64,000 nt of DNA from a sulfur-oxidizing endosymbiont of Gigantopelta aegis (lineage in GTDB: Bacteria; Pseudomonadota; Gammaproteobacteria; GRL18). This document shows positions 18,828-27,476 of the stretch, in pieces. How positions within the stretch are numbered: the first letter of the stretch is position 1; the number at the start of each line of letters is the position of its first letter. Where the stretch lies: the NCBI RefSeq assembly GCF_016097415.1, contig NZ_JAEHGE010000001.1, forward strand, positions 3,860,610 to 3,924,609, read 5' to 3'. A model generated the notes under the pieces. The model worked only from the letters and a program-made list of their open reading frames with translations. It was not told the DNA's origin and ran no database searches. The position numbers and the translations under genes are program-made.

Positions 18828-19115
18828 TTGTTGTCCGGTGATATTCATCAGGTCATCTTCACCCTTTGGCCATTTGAACTTTTCTTCTGAGAGACTTTTG
18901 TAATAGAGTACAAAACCGGTATTATCCCAGAAGAGGCATTTAATTTTATTACGCTGACGATTGGTAAAGGCATACAGATGGCCTGCAAAAGGATTATGAC
19001 CTAATTCACATTCAACAATGGCACTGAGGCCAATAAAACTTTTACGAAAATCAACAGGCTTCAGATAGAGATACACCTGTGGCAGGCTGAGTGATGGAAG
19101 TATGGCTGACTTCAT
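18825..19115 (-). CDS. IS66-family TnpB (Orf2), C-terminally truncated
   Basis: The 96-residue protein contains the TnpB core: VYLYLKPVDFRKSFIGLSA, CELGHNPFAGHLYAFTNRQRNKIKCLFWDNTGFVLYY and KFKWP. Usual TnpB length is about 115 residues; here the end is replaced where IS3 copy B begins and the stop is the IS3 TGA. Overlaps tnpA by 4 bp. TnpB is an accessory protein needed for IS66 transposition. The matching tnpC is absent. Confidence 0.88.
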   Translation of the reverse strand: MKSAILPSLSLPQVYLYLKPVDFRKSFIGLSAIVECELGHNPFAGHLYAFTNRQRNKIKCLFWDNTGFVLYYKSLSEEKFKWPKGEDDLMNITGQQ

Positions 19116-19441
19116 TGGAACAATCCTGCTAATTGTTTTACCAGCTGTACATTATCGGCAGTCACCCCTTCAATGCGTAGCTGATTGGGTAATTCTACAA
19201 TTAATGCTGAGGTGCGGGCTGAATAGTGTGTCGGGGAAGATAGTTGAATAAAACCATTCCCCTTTGTCATCGCACTGGTTTGCGTTGTTGCACCCAGCAA
19301 CTTACGCTTGTAATAGCCAAAACGTTTGATGGGTAGCCCATGTTCCTGACAATAGGATGCCTGGCTGATACTGTTTTCATTCCATTGATTAACGTGGTCT
19401 TGCCAAAATTGTTTTGAGTTGGCTTGGGTTTCTGGTTTCAT
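19112..19441 (-). CDS. IS66-family TnpA (Orf1)
   Basis: The 109-residue protein has the TnpA pattern FWQDHVNQWNENSISQASYCQEHGLPIKRFGYYKRKL, a short helix-turn-helix region. The remainder is variable. It is divergent from istB, with only 27 bp between the two starts. This sequence differs from the tnpA at 43164, so it belongs to a different IS66 lineage. Confidence 0.85.
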   Translation of the reverse strand: MKPETQANSKQFWQDHVNQWNENSISQASYCQEHGLPIKRFGYYKRKLLGATTQTSAMTKGNGFIQLSSPTHYSARTSALIVELPNQLRIEGVTADNVQLVKQLAGLFQ

Positions 19442-19468
19442 TGATGTGCCTCATAATTAATCGATGGA

Positions 19469-20362
19469 TTGATTATGAGGCAGGGGAGATATTTTTTGAA
19501 TAACGCTAGATGGTTAAGCGCTTACGAACAACTTATGACTCAACCATCCAGTTTGAAACAAAACAATCAAACAAAGAAGAAAAGTGAAGCCATTCAAATG
19601 ATGCTTGATATGCCCACTGATAAAGAAGTCGAAAGACTACTTGAACAGTTGAAATACTTTAAGTTGCCTGGTATTGCCGAGCATTATGAAGAGACGGCTT
19701 TAAAGGCTAATAAAGACAGTTGGTCTCATGTTAATTACCTGACTCAGTTAATTGAGTTGGAAAATAATAGGCGACAGGAAAGAGCAATTGAACGTAAAGT
19801 GAAAACGGCTCGATTCCCATTTGTGAAAACACTACAGCAGTTCAGTTGGAACTGGCCAAAGAAAATTAATCAACTGCAGATCAAGGATCTCTTTCGGCTA
19901 CAGTTTTTAAAGCAACACACTAATATTATTTTACTGGGTGGCGTTGGCTTAGGAAAAACGCATCTGGCCACCGCCTTAGGTCATCATGCCTGTCTCAATG
20001 GAAAACGGGTCTTGTTTACAAATACGGTGGATGCCATTAACTCACTCATTGTGGCACAGAAATCGGGTCGTTTGAAACTGGAAATGCGCAAATACATTAA
20101 ACCTGAAATCCTCATTTTAGATGAACTGGGCTACTTACCCATTGATAAGAATGGAGCCGATATGCTGTTTCAAATCATCTCTGGTCGTTATGAAGTGGGC
20201 TCAACGGTGATCACCACCAATCGTGCCTTTAAGGACTGGCCAGAGATCTTTAACAATGACAGCACATTGACCTCAGCATTGCTGGATAGATTACTGCATC
20301 ATGCTCAGACAGTGGTTATTGAAGGAAAAAGCTATCGTATGAAAGATCAGATTGAAAGTTAA
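19469..20362 (+). CDS. istB: IstB-like ATP-binding protein of IS21
   Basis: IstB is the AAA+ helper that selects targets and activates the IstA integrase. Walker A is LLGGVGLGKTHLATALG, Walker B is ILILDELGYLPIDKNGADMLF, and VITTNRAFKDWPEIF is the sensor region. The natural start is probably MMLDMPTDKEVERLLEQ at about residue 44, preceded by an unusual extension that may be IstA tail or junction sequence. No istA is present, so the element cannot move by itself. Confidence 0.9.
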   Translation: MIMRQGRYFLNNARWLSAYEQLMTQPSSLKQNNQTKKKSEAIQMMLDMPTDKEVERLLEQLKYFKLPGIAEHYEETALKANKDSWSHVNYLTQLIELENNRRQERAIERKVKTARFPFVKTLQQFSWNWPKKINQLQIKDLFRLQFLKQHTNIILLGGVGLGKTHLATALGHHACLNGKRVLFTNTVDAINSLIVAQKSGRLKLEMRKYIKPEILILDELGYLPIDKNGADMLFQIISGRYEVGSTVITTNRAFKDWPEIFNNDSTLTSALLDRLLHHAQTVVIEGKSYRMKDQIES

Positions 20363-20379
20363 AGGGAAGTCATTCAAAT

Positions 20380-20402
20380 CCCAGATCATGACTTGATCTG
20401 GG
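20380..20402. terminator. Hairpin after istB
   Basis: CCCAGATCA and TGATCTGGG form a perfect 9-bp stem with a 5-base loop, 15 bp after the istB stop. There is no U-run, so a simple intrinsic terminator is doubtful; it could instead be part of the IS end structure. Confidence 0.45.
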
Positions 20403-20473
20403 AGTCATTGAGGTGATCTGGCCGAAACAATTTCAAATGGCCAACTCTTTACAAATTCACGAGACCGCTGTCA

Positions 20474-20604
20474 GTAGGGGATCAATATGGCTACTTTTTC
20501 ATGCTTTTTTCCATATTCAATCACATATTTTTCTCCTGATACTTGTATTTGCGTTAAAACATCAGAAAAATTTTTTTCAACTCACCGACTTGTATTGCTT
20601 TCAT
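20474..20604 (-). pseudogene. Antitoxin N-terminal fragment (Phd/YefM family)
   Basis: From the ATG at 20604 the fragment encodes MKAIQVGELK, then after restoring one T in the T7 run at 20571-20577, NFSDVLTQIQVSGEKYVIEY and GKKHEKVAILIPY, a typical Phd/YefM N-terminus. It is cut by the IS21-type element at 20473. AAAGAG lies nine bases upstream as ribosome site. It is the missing half of the antitoxin at 16710-16831. Confidence 0.82.
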
Positions 20605-20660
20605 AATCATCGACTCTTTGGCTAGTATTAGCACACACTAGCATCGTTCTTGACAAGTTA

Positions 20661-20849
20661 TCAAGAACGTTTCATTTCATATTTTGACCGAAAAGAATAG
20701 CGAGTATTCAATATCGAACTGACATCCCCTAAAGTGATATGTTTATCTTCTCTTTCTTTCGTCACAAGCTGAGCAAGTATTAATAATGCCTGATGATAAG
20801 ATAACTCCTTTACCTCATAACTTTGGCTCATGTATTCAAAAAAATTCAT
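20661..20849 (-). CDS. Small hypothetical protein
   Basis: The 62-residue reading frame begins MNFFEYMSQSYEVKELSYHQ with AAGGA well placed before the ATG. It is mainly helical (ALLILAQLVTKEREDKHITL GDVSSIL). Its stop lies in an inverted repeat (CGTTCTTGA / TCAAGAACG, 20645-20669). It is upstream of the broken antitoxin on the same strand. I do not recognise the family. Confidence 0.45.
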   Translation of the reverse strand: MNFFEYMSQSYEVKELSYHQALLILAQLVTKEREDKHITLGDVSSILNTRYSFRSKYEMKRS

Positions 20850-21083
20850 CTCATTATCCTTAATGATTGGCGCCATCCTTCTTTAACCTAAAATAATCAG
20901 TTGAATCGTAGCGAGAGCGACTTAGGTGCTGAAGATTAAGGGTTTTACAGGTTATTTTGGCTTTATTCGTAGTCACCCTACGGGTGAAGTCAAAATGTTC
21001 TGGAAAATCCTTAAGGTTCAGTGCATAAGGCGGTCGCAGTAGGTTCAACTGATTTTTTTAGGTTTAACTCTAATTGAAAGCCG

Positions 21084-21400
21084 TTAAAGAAAGAAGTGCG
21101 ACTTTTCTAAATGCAGTGGCTCAAAACTGAATGTCGGTTTTATTTTTTTCCAATGTTTTTGGCCAATGCCTTTGACGTTTTCTAAGCTGGCCAAATCCGT
21201 GAAATTACCATTTTCAGTGCGCCAGGCAATAATCGCTTCCGCTTTTTTAAGCCAATGCCATTCAAACTAGCAGCAATGGTTTGTGCATCTGCCGTATTGA
21301 TATTAACTTCTTGTGCCGTTGCCAACGAAGAAAAGGTCAGTAGCATGGTTAATACGAGGGCTTGTAATATAGTGGTCATTCCATTTTTTAATAAGTTCAT
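21084..21400 (-). pseudogene. ComEA-like helix-hairpin-helix protein, frameshifted
   Basis: A signal peptide (about 29 residues ending SLATAQE) precedes VNINTADAQTIAASLNGIG, the ComEA/HhH motif. One missing A in the run after GGCTTAAAA shifts the frame. Restoring it gives KKAEAIIAWRTENGNFTDLA and NVKGIGQK, the rest of the paired HhH domain, ending at 21084. Such proteins bind DNA in the periplasm for uptake, or are small standalone HhH proteins. As written it is inactive. Confidence 0.85.
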
Positions 21401-21635
21401 TGTTTCTTCCTTAAAATATTTAAATTAATTCGTTACCCTGTGTAACTGCTTAAGCATTCTACAGAAAAATATAATCCATACTGTCATCATATCAGGGTAG
21501 GATTTGTCGGAGTTTTTAGTTTTAAATTGTAGGATATTTTTTACAGATGACTTATTCAGTAATCAGAATTTTCATTTGATATTGGTACTATTTTCATATA
21601 AAATAGTTTTTCAACTTGATTAAATAAGGATATTT

Positions 21636-22624
21636 ATGAAACACGCTATTGATCCCACTATCGACTGTGTCTTTAAGGCAATTCTTGGTTCTAACGAGCA
21701 CATCAATTTATTGCTCAATTTCTTAAATGCTATTTGTAAGGATGACCTCCAGTCTCCCATCCAAGATCTCACGATTGTTAACCCATATAACGACAAAATT
21801 TTTCTCAATGATAAATTAAGCATCGTTGATATTAAGGCTAATGATAAGGATGGCAATACATTTCAGATTGAAATTCAAATCTCAGTGCCACAAAGCTTAA
21901 AATACCGTATGCTGCACAATTGGGCTGAATTATATAGTCGCCAATTAACCGAAGGAGAAACCTGGAATAAATTACAACCGGTCATTTCTATTTGGCTGGT
22001 ATGTGAACCTATTTTTCGGGATTATTCTGGATTTCATAGTTGCTTCACTTTCCGAGATGAAAAAAATAATCTAGAATTAGCAGAACATGCTAAATACACG
22101 TCATAGAGTTATCTAAATGGAACAAATCTCAGATTGAAAATGATCTGGATCTTTGGACGTATTTCTTTAAAGACGGTAAAGCCTTCAGCGTTGATGGCTT
22201 ACCTCACAATATGCATACTCAAGAGATGGAAGAAGCAATGGCCATATTAAAACAATTTTCTGAAAAAGAAAAAGCCTATGATCGCTATATGCTCCGCGTT
22301 GAATATTTGCGCGAGCAAAACACCATGCGTGAGGACAAAGAAATTGCTGAGGCTGAACTTAAAAAGACCATGCAAGACTTGCATCATTTTGAAAACAAAC
22401 TTGAACAATCTGAAAACAAACTTGAACAGTCTGAAAACAAACTTGAACAGTCTGAAAACAAACTTGAACAATCTGAAAACAAGCTTGAACGCTCTGAAAG
22501 CAAGCTTGAACAGTCTAAAAGCAAACTCGAGCAGTCTGAAATGGATTTAAATCAATTACGACAATCCACTGAAGAAAAAGACAAAGAAATTGAGAAGCTG
22601 AAGCAACAACTCTTGAACAAATAG
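21636..22624 (+). pseudogene. Rpn/PDDEXK-family protein with coiled-coil repeat tail, frameshifted
   Basis: The N-terminal 150 residues match PD-(D/E)XK nuclease-family 'transposases' (Rpn-like): AIDPTIDCVFKAILG, then SIVDIKANDKDG and FQIEIQ as the active-site Asp and Glu-x-Gln. A missing A near 22093 (GCTAAATACACG) stops the frame at 22106; restored, it continues HVIELSKWNKSQIENDLDLW and reaches 22624. The tail contains seven heptads of ENKLEQS type, a predicted coiled coil. Rpn proteins promote RecA-independent recombination in E. coli; the role here is unknown. Confidence 0.82.
22390..22536 (+). repeat. 21-bp tandem repeat encoding a heptad
   Basis: Seven consecutive 21-bp units encode ENKLEQS (x4), ENKLERS, ESKLEQS and KSKLEQS. 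The first units are nearly identical and later ones diverge, as expected from recent expansion at the 5' side. The product is a regular coiled-coil segment. Confidence 0.93.
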
Positions 22625-22698
22625 AGGGTGCAAGGATAGCCAATATATCGTTGGCTTATACCCGTGATACTAGGCTAACAAGCCAACCAAGAACGCAA

Positions 22699-23946
22699 TT
22701 AAAGCAACAACTCTTTTACGGCAGGATGCCCAAGAAAATGCTCTGGACTGGCCGATTTGCCATAGGCGCCGGATTGTAAAATCACCACCAAATCACCGAT
22801 TTCTGCTTTTGGAAGATCCATCTTGTTGGCGAGGGTATCAAGCGGCGTACAAAGAGGCCCAACAACCGTTGTATTCTCCAATACGGATGACTCTTTTCGC
22901 TGGCTGATGCGCACCGGATAATTTTTTCGTATCACCTGGCCAAAGTTACCTGAATTGGATAAATGATGATGTAAGCCACCATCAGTAATTAAGTAATTCT
23001 GACCACGGGAGTCTTTTTTATCAATCACTTTACTGACATAGATACCCGCTTCACCCACCAAATAACGCCCCAATTCGATAATAATTTCTTTATCTTTAAA
23101 CTGAGGATATGCTGTTAATAAGCGTTGCAGGTTTTCTGCCACCGGTTGCAAATCCAGCACTTTATCGCCAGGGAAATACGGAATACCAAAACCGCCACCA
23201 ATATTGATCTGTCCAAAGTCACCCTGCACTGATTCACTGAGTTGTGCTGCTAACTCAAAGGTTTTATTGTGGACATCCATTAAGGCTTCACTATTGAGGT
23301 TTTGCGAGCCGGAAAAGATATGAAAACCAACAAAATGAACTGAAAATTCAGCCAAACGTGTCAACAACTCCGGTAATAGCTCGGCATCAATACCAAATTG
23401 CTTGGCACCACCGGACATTTTCATTCCCGATGATTTCAGCTCAAAATCAGGATTCACCCTCAAAGCAATATCGGGAGTTAAGCCCAGCGCTTTGCCAAAA
23501 GCATCAATACGCCTAAGCTCATTTTCTGACTCAACGTTCAGTACAATTTGAGCCGCGATGGCCGCTTTTAACTCCGCATCCGTTTTCCCTGGCCCCGCAA
23601 AACTAATATTACCCGGCGGCATTCCAGCATTAATGGCCGTCAGCATTTCACCCTGTGAGGCGACATCTAGGCCATCCACTAAACTCGCCAGATGCTGAAC
23701 GACGGCGGGCATAGGATTGGCTTTCATCGCATAATGCAGCTGAATTTTTTCAGGGAGTATTTCACGTAACGATGTCATTCGTTCAGTGATAAGCTGTCGG
23801 TCATAAATATAGAGAGGTGTTTGTCCCACCATTGCAACCACTTGCTCCAATGGCTTATCGCCAACAAACAATCGTCCTTTTTTCATAGGAAAGTAGTTTA
23901 AAGACACATGGTGAGCTGACTTTTTTTGCGCTGATTGTTTTTTCAT
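22699..23946 (-). CDS. PLP-dependent decarboxylase, exosortase A system-associated
   Basis: The 415-residue protein is of the ornithine/diaminopimelate decarboxylase fold: YIYDRQLI, HYAMKANPMPAVV with the PLP lysine, GFHIFSGSQN, INIGGGFGIPY, and near the C-terminus VVGPLCTPLDTLANK with the active-site Cys. The sequence pattern is that of the subfamily found beside exosortase A / PEP-CTERM exopolysaccharide loci. It pairs with the acyl-CoA ligase 13 bp upstream. The substrate is not known. Intact. Confidence 0.88.
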   Translation of the reverse strand: MKKQSAQKKSAHHVSLNYFPMKKGRLFVGDKPLEQVVAMVGQTPLYIYDRQLITERMTSLREILPEKIQLHYAMKANPMPAVVQHLASLVDGLDVASQGEMLTAINAGMPPGNISFAGPGKTDAELKAAIAAQIVLNVESENELRRIDAFGKALGLTPDIALRVNPDFELKSSGMKMSGGAKQFGIDAELLPELLTRLAEFSVHFVGFHIFSGSQNLNSEALMDVHNKTFELAAQLSESVQGDFGQINIGGGFGIPYFPGDKVLDLQPVAENLQRLLTAYPQFKDKEIIIELGRYLVGEAGIYVSKVIDKKDSRGQNYLITDGGLHHHLSNSGNFGQVIRKNYPVRISQRKESSVLENTTVVGPLCTPLDTLANKMDLPKAEIGDLVVILQSGAYGKSASPEHFLGHPAVKELLL

Positions 23947-23959
23947 TGGCAGTTTCTTT

Positions 23960-25549
23960 TTATTTTTTCAACTCAGAAAACAGATCGCTATATTGTAAAC
24001 TCAATCCTTTACGATCTATTTTACCATTTTGGTTACGCGCTAAAGCTATGTTAATCTCAATACAAGCAGGCTGCATAAAATTGGGTAGATTTTTTTTACA
24101 ATAAGAGACAAGCGTCTTATTTTCCAGCGCCTTATTTTCCGGCACGACTAATAAAACAATAGCCTGTCCCAACATTGGATGAGCAACTCCCAGCGCTACA
24201 ACTTCTTTAACCAGCCCTGAATGATAGACTAACTCTTCCACTTCATTGGGGCTCACACGATAGCCCGATGTTTTTATCATGTCATCCTTACGCCCAACAA
24301 AAGATAAAAAACCATCCTTAGCGCGTATCACCGTATCGCCTGACCATAAAGCCCAATTGGATGCAGGCTTACCTGATGCTGTCGCTGGAATGGCTTTGAA
24401 ACACTCTGCCGTTTTTTCGGGTGAATTCCAATAGCCCAATGACACCAGTTCACCACTATGCACCAACTCACCCGGCTCATTATCGTCACATTCACTGCCG
24501 TCCTCATGCAATACTCTAACATCCGCATTAGGTATGGCGATACCGATAGAAGCCTGATGAGAATCAAGTGCTTCTGGTGGCACATAAGTGGAGCGAAAAG
24601 CTTCTGTTAAGCCGTACATTAAAAATGCCTGACTATTGGGCAGCTTTTGCCTCAGAGCATTTAATATTTCTACGGGTAATGTGCCACCTGAATTAGTGAA
24701 GTAACGCAACGATTGCCTCGCCTCTTCTGGCCAGTCTAATGGTGCTAATTGAATCCAAAGCGGCGGCACGGCAGCCAAGCCCGTAATCTGGTAACAAACT
24801 ATGGCTTTGATGACATCGCGTGGTAGTAAATAATCCATCAATACGACCGTAGCACCCACACTAAAGGCCGTAGTCAATTGGCTTAAACCATAATCAAAGC
24901 TCAAAGGTAACACCGCCAGAATACGATCATCCGCCGTATTATTGAGATACTTAGCAACACTTTTTGCACCCAGTAGCAGGTTTCGATGAGAGAGCATAAC
25001 CCCTTTAGGATGACCTCGACTCCCTGAGGTATACAAAATCGCCGCCACATCCGTATCATGACGACTAAATTCCGGCTGTTCTATACATTTTGATTGAATG
25101 TCATCCCATTGAATGATATTTATCAGTGGCAAGCTGATAGCATCGACTTTTATCCAATCCACTAAAACAACAGTCTGCAGGTGAACACATTGAGATAAAA
25201 CACCTTCAAGCTGCTTTAAACGTGCACTCGATGTTATAAGAATACGCACGCTACAATCTGCAAGAATATGGTTGACTTGTTGGGCGGTTAAGACAGGATT
25301 GATCGGCACAAAACATGCGCCCGTCACCGAACACGCAAACATGCTGACGACAGACTCAATACACTTGGGCAGGTAAATGGCAATACGCTCAGAAGGCTTT
25401 ATTCCGAGGGCTAATAAACCCTTAGCGGTAACTTTAATACGCTCATTTAATGTTTGATAATTGACCACCTCTGTTTTAAACAGAAGCGCCTCTTTATGAG
25501 CAAAATTTCGAGCAGCATGCTGAGTTAAATCATGTAATAAATAAGGCAT
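23960..25549 (-). CDS. Acyl-CoA ligase (AMP-forming), exosortase A system-associated
   Basis: The 529-residue ANL-superfamily enzyme has the adenylate-binding P-loop ILYTSGSRGHPKGVMLSHRN, MYGLTEAFRSTYVPPE, LWSGDTVIRAKDGFLSFVGRKDDMIKTSGYR, and the C-terminal NQNGKIDRKGL lysine motif. It would activate a carboxylic acid as acyl-adenylate and acyl-CoA. In exosortase A loci this gene is regularly next to the PLP decarboxylase, as here, where both are in one operon. The acid is unknown. Confidence 0.88.
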   Translation of the reverse strand: MPYLLHDLTQHAARNFAHKEALLFKTEVVNYQTLNERIKVTAKGLLALGIKPSERIAIYLPKCIESVVSMFACSVTGACFVPINPVLTAQQVNHILADCSVRILITSSARLKQLEGVLSQCVHLQTVVLVDWIKVDAISLPLINIIQWDDIQSKCIEQPEFSRHDTDVAAILYTSGSRGHPKGVMLSHRNLLLGAKSVAKYLNNTADDRILAVLPLSFDYGLSQLTTAFSVGATVVLMDYLLPRDVIKAIVCYQITGLAAVPPLWIQLAPLDWPEEARQSLRYFTNSGGTLPVEILNALRQKLPNSQAFLMYGLTEAFRSTYVPPEALDSHQASIGIAIPNADVRVLHEDGSECDDNEPGELVHSGELVSLGYWNSPEKTAECFKAIPATASGKPASNWALWSGDTVIRAKDGFLSFVGRKDDMIKTSGYRVSPNEVEELVYHSGLVKEVVALGVAHPMLGQAIVLLVVPENKALENKTLVSYCKKNLPNFMQPACIEINIALARNQNGKIDRKGLSLQYSDLFSELKK

Positions 25550-25574
25550 AGGGCACTCTTAGCTAATCTTATAA

Positions 25575-27323
25575 TCAGTCATTATCAATATCAAACTGCT
25601 TATTATGTAACTGCTTATAAAAACCATTATTGCTGATGAGCTCATCATGACTGCCCATTTCAAGAATAGCGCCCTTGTCCATCACCACAATTAGGTCCGC
25701 ATTCTCAATTGTCGATAATCGATGCGCAATGACTAGGGTCGTACGACCGGTCATGACATTTTCCAATGCGGCCTGAATTTTTCTCTCTGACTCGGTATCT
25801 AAAGCCGATGTTGCTTCATCCAGAATTAAAATCGGTGCGTCTTTTAATAAGGCCCTAGATATGGCTAGGCGTTGCCTTTGCCCCCCCGAAAGCAAGACCC
25901 CATCTTCACCAATCAAAGTGTCTAAACCATCAGATTGCTCGACAATAAACTCCATCGCATAGGCTGACTCTGCCGCCTGCTCCACGGCTTCTCGGCTATG
26001 CTGACTCAAGCTGCCATAAGCAATATTTTTTTCTATCGTATCATTAAAGAGCGTCACATCCTGGGTGACTAAGGCAATTTTTGAGCGCAATGTTTGTAGA
26101 GAATAATCATGTACCGATCGACCGTCTAATAAAATATCACCCTCTTTTAGATCATAAAATCGGGATATAAGACTCACTAAAGTTGACTTTCCACTACCCG
26201 AACGCCCGACAAAAGCCACCGTTTGACCTGGCTCAATGATAAGACTTATATTTTTAATCACCGTTTTATCGGTATAGGGATACTTAAAGCTCACGTCCTT
26301 AAATTCAAGACGCCCTTCAATTGAGCTCGCCTCAAGTGTTCCCTTATCCTGTTCAGGTGTCTCATCAATGATCCGAAAAACACTTTCTGCTGCTGCAATA
26401 CCCTTTTGAATCGTAGCATTCACTTCACTCAATTGACGAATAGGCTTAGGCAACAAGCCCGCTGCAACGATATAGGCAATAAAATCATCCGACTGCATCT
26501 CATCAAGAAAAGTCAGCGCTAGAAAGACTAGCGTGGCCAAGGCTGAAGCGACGATCATTTGTAACACAGGGGTATTTATGGCAGAAGTCAGTACCATTTT
26601 CATATTCTGACGATAATTTTTCCTACTGGCCGATAAAAACCGTTCTTGCTCATACAATTCACCACCAAAACTTTTCACTTCTTTATAGCCATTGATGGCC
26701 TCTGAAGAAATATGGGTAATATCGCCCATGGTCACTTGAATTTTTTTGCTGAGTTTTTTAAATCGCTTGCTCGCATACGCAACAACAAAGCCAATTAAAG
26801 GCGTAATAGCCAAAAAGGTAAGAGATAAAAGCCAATTGGAATAAAACAAAAAACCTAATAGAGCAATCACGGTAATGCCTTCACGGACAATGACTTTCAC
26901 CGCATCAGTGGCCGCACCAGTGACTTGAGCCACATTGAAGGTCAGCATAGAAATTAAATGGCCTGAATTATTTTGCTCATAATAACTATTAGGCAGGCGC
27001 ACCATGTTATCAAACATCTCGGTACGTAAGGTATGAACAACTGAAAAAGACACTTTGGCGATGAAATAAGTACCGATAAAGCCCCCTAGACCACGCACAA
27101 AATAAATGGCCAATAAACTCAAGGGGATTAGATAAACAGCTTCTGCATCTTTGGTGTAAACAGCATCGGTCAACCAGCCAGTAACTTTAGCCAATAACGG
27201 CTGTGAACCTGAATAAAGCAAATAGCCCAGCACACTCAGGACAAATATTTTCCAGTGGGGTTTGACGTATTGCAGCAAGCGAAGATAGACCTTGAGGCCT
27301 GATGGCTGAGTTTCTGAGTTCAC
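25575..27323 (-). CDS. msbA: Lipid A export ABC transporter MsbA
   Basis: The 582-residue half-transporter has six membrane segments in the first 320 residues (ABC_membrane type 1), followed by the ATPase: Walker A FVGRSGSGKSTL, Q-loop VTQDVTLFNDTIEKNIAYG, signature LSGGQRQRLAISRALL, Walker B ILILDEATSALD and H-loop IAHRLSTI. It flips core-lipid A across the inner membrane. It is upstream of, and 25 bp from, the ligase/decarboxylase pair, probably one operon. Other lipid exporters of this family are possible, but length and domain order fit MsbA. Confidence 0.9.
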   Translation of the reverse strand: MNSETQPSGLKVYLRLLQYVKPHWKIFVLSVLGYLLYSGSQPLLAKVTGWLTDAVYTKDAEAVYLIPLSLLAIYFVRGLGGFIGTYFIAKVSFSVVHTLRTEMFDNMVRLPNSYYEQNNSGHLISMLTFNVAQVTGAATDAVKVIVREGITVIALLGFLFYSNWLLSLTFLAITPLIGFVVAYASKRFKKLSKKIQVTMGDITHISSEAINGYKEVKSFGGELYEQERFLSASRKNYRQNMKMVLTSAINTPVLQMIVASALATLVFLALTFLDEMQSDDFIAYIVAAGLLPKPIRQLSEVNATIQKGIAAAESVFRIIDETPEQDKGTLEASSIEGRLEFKDVSFKYPYTDKTVIKNISLIIEPGQTVAFVGRSGSGKSTLVSLISRFYDLKEGDILLDGRSVHDYSLQTLRSKIALVTQDVTLFNDTIEKNIAYGSLSQHSREAVEQAAESAYAMEFIVEQSDGLDTLIGEDGVLLSGGQRQRLAISRALLKDAPILILDEATSALDTESERKIQAALENVMTGRTTLVIAHRLSTIENADLIVVMDKGAILEMGSHDELISNNGFYKQLHNKQFDIDND

Positions 27324-27476
27324 AGCATTTCCATTTAATTAATCAGATATAAAAAAGATGATCATAGCATATTTGATACCAATATTTTTTACCTATTTTA
27401 ACTTGGCCTAGTCTGGATTGGTGAGAAATATGTTATTATCGTCAGAAATAACAAACGATTTCACATGTGACTGACC

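Larger units (their letters stand above)
16832..20473. mobile_element. IS21-type element, mosaic with IS3 and IS66 pieces
   Basis: Termini read TGTCAGGGGTCTCCTGAA and, inverted from the right, TGACAGCGGTCTCGTGAA. They begin TG and end CA as in IS21, and the flanks carry an 8-bp duplication. Subterminal inverted copies of TTGGCCATTTGAAA lie at 16862-16875 and 20431-20444, matching the multiple end repeats typical of IS21. Contents: a zinc-finger gene, a truncated second small gene, IS3 copy B, IS66 tnpB and tnpA (reversed), and istB. The istA gene is missing, apparently lost where the IS3 and IS66 pieces entered. Confidence 0.8.

Noticed and set aside
20860-21048. 62-codon minus-strand frame
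   Set aside because: No ribosome site, odd composition and no family recognised; only short hairpins such as TCACCC/GGGTGA were seen here.
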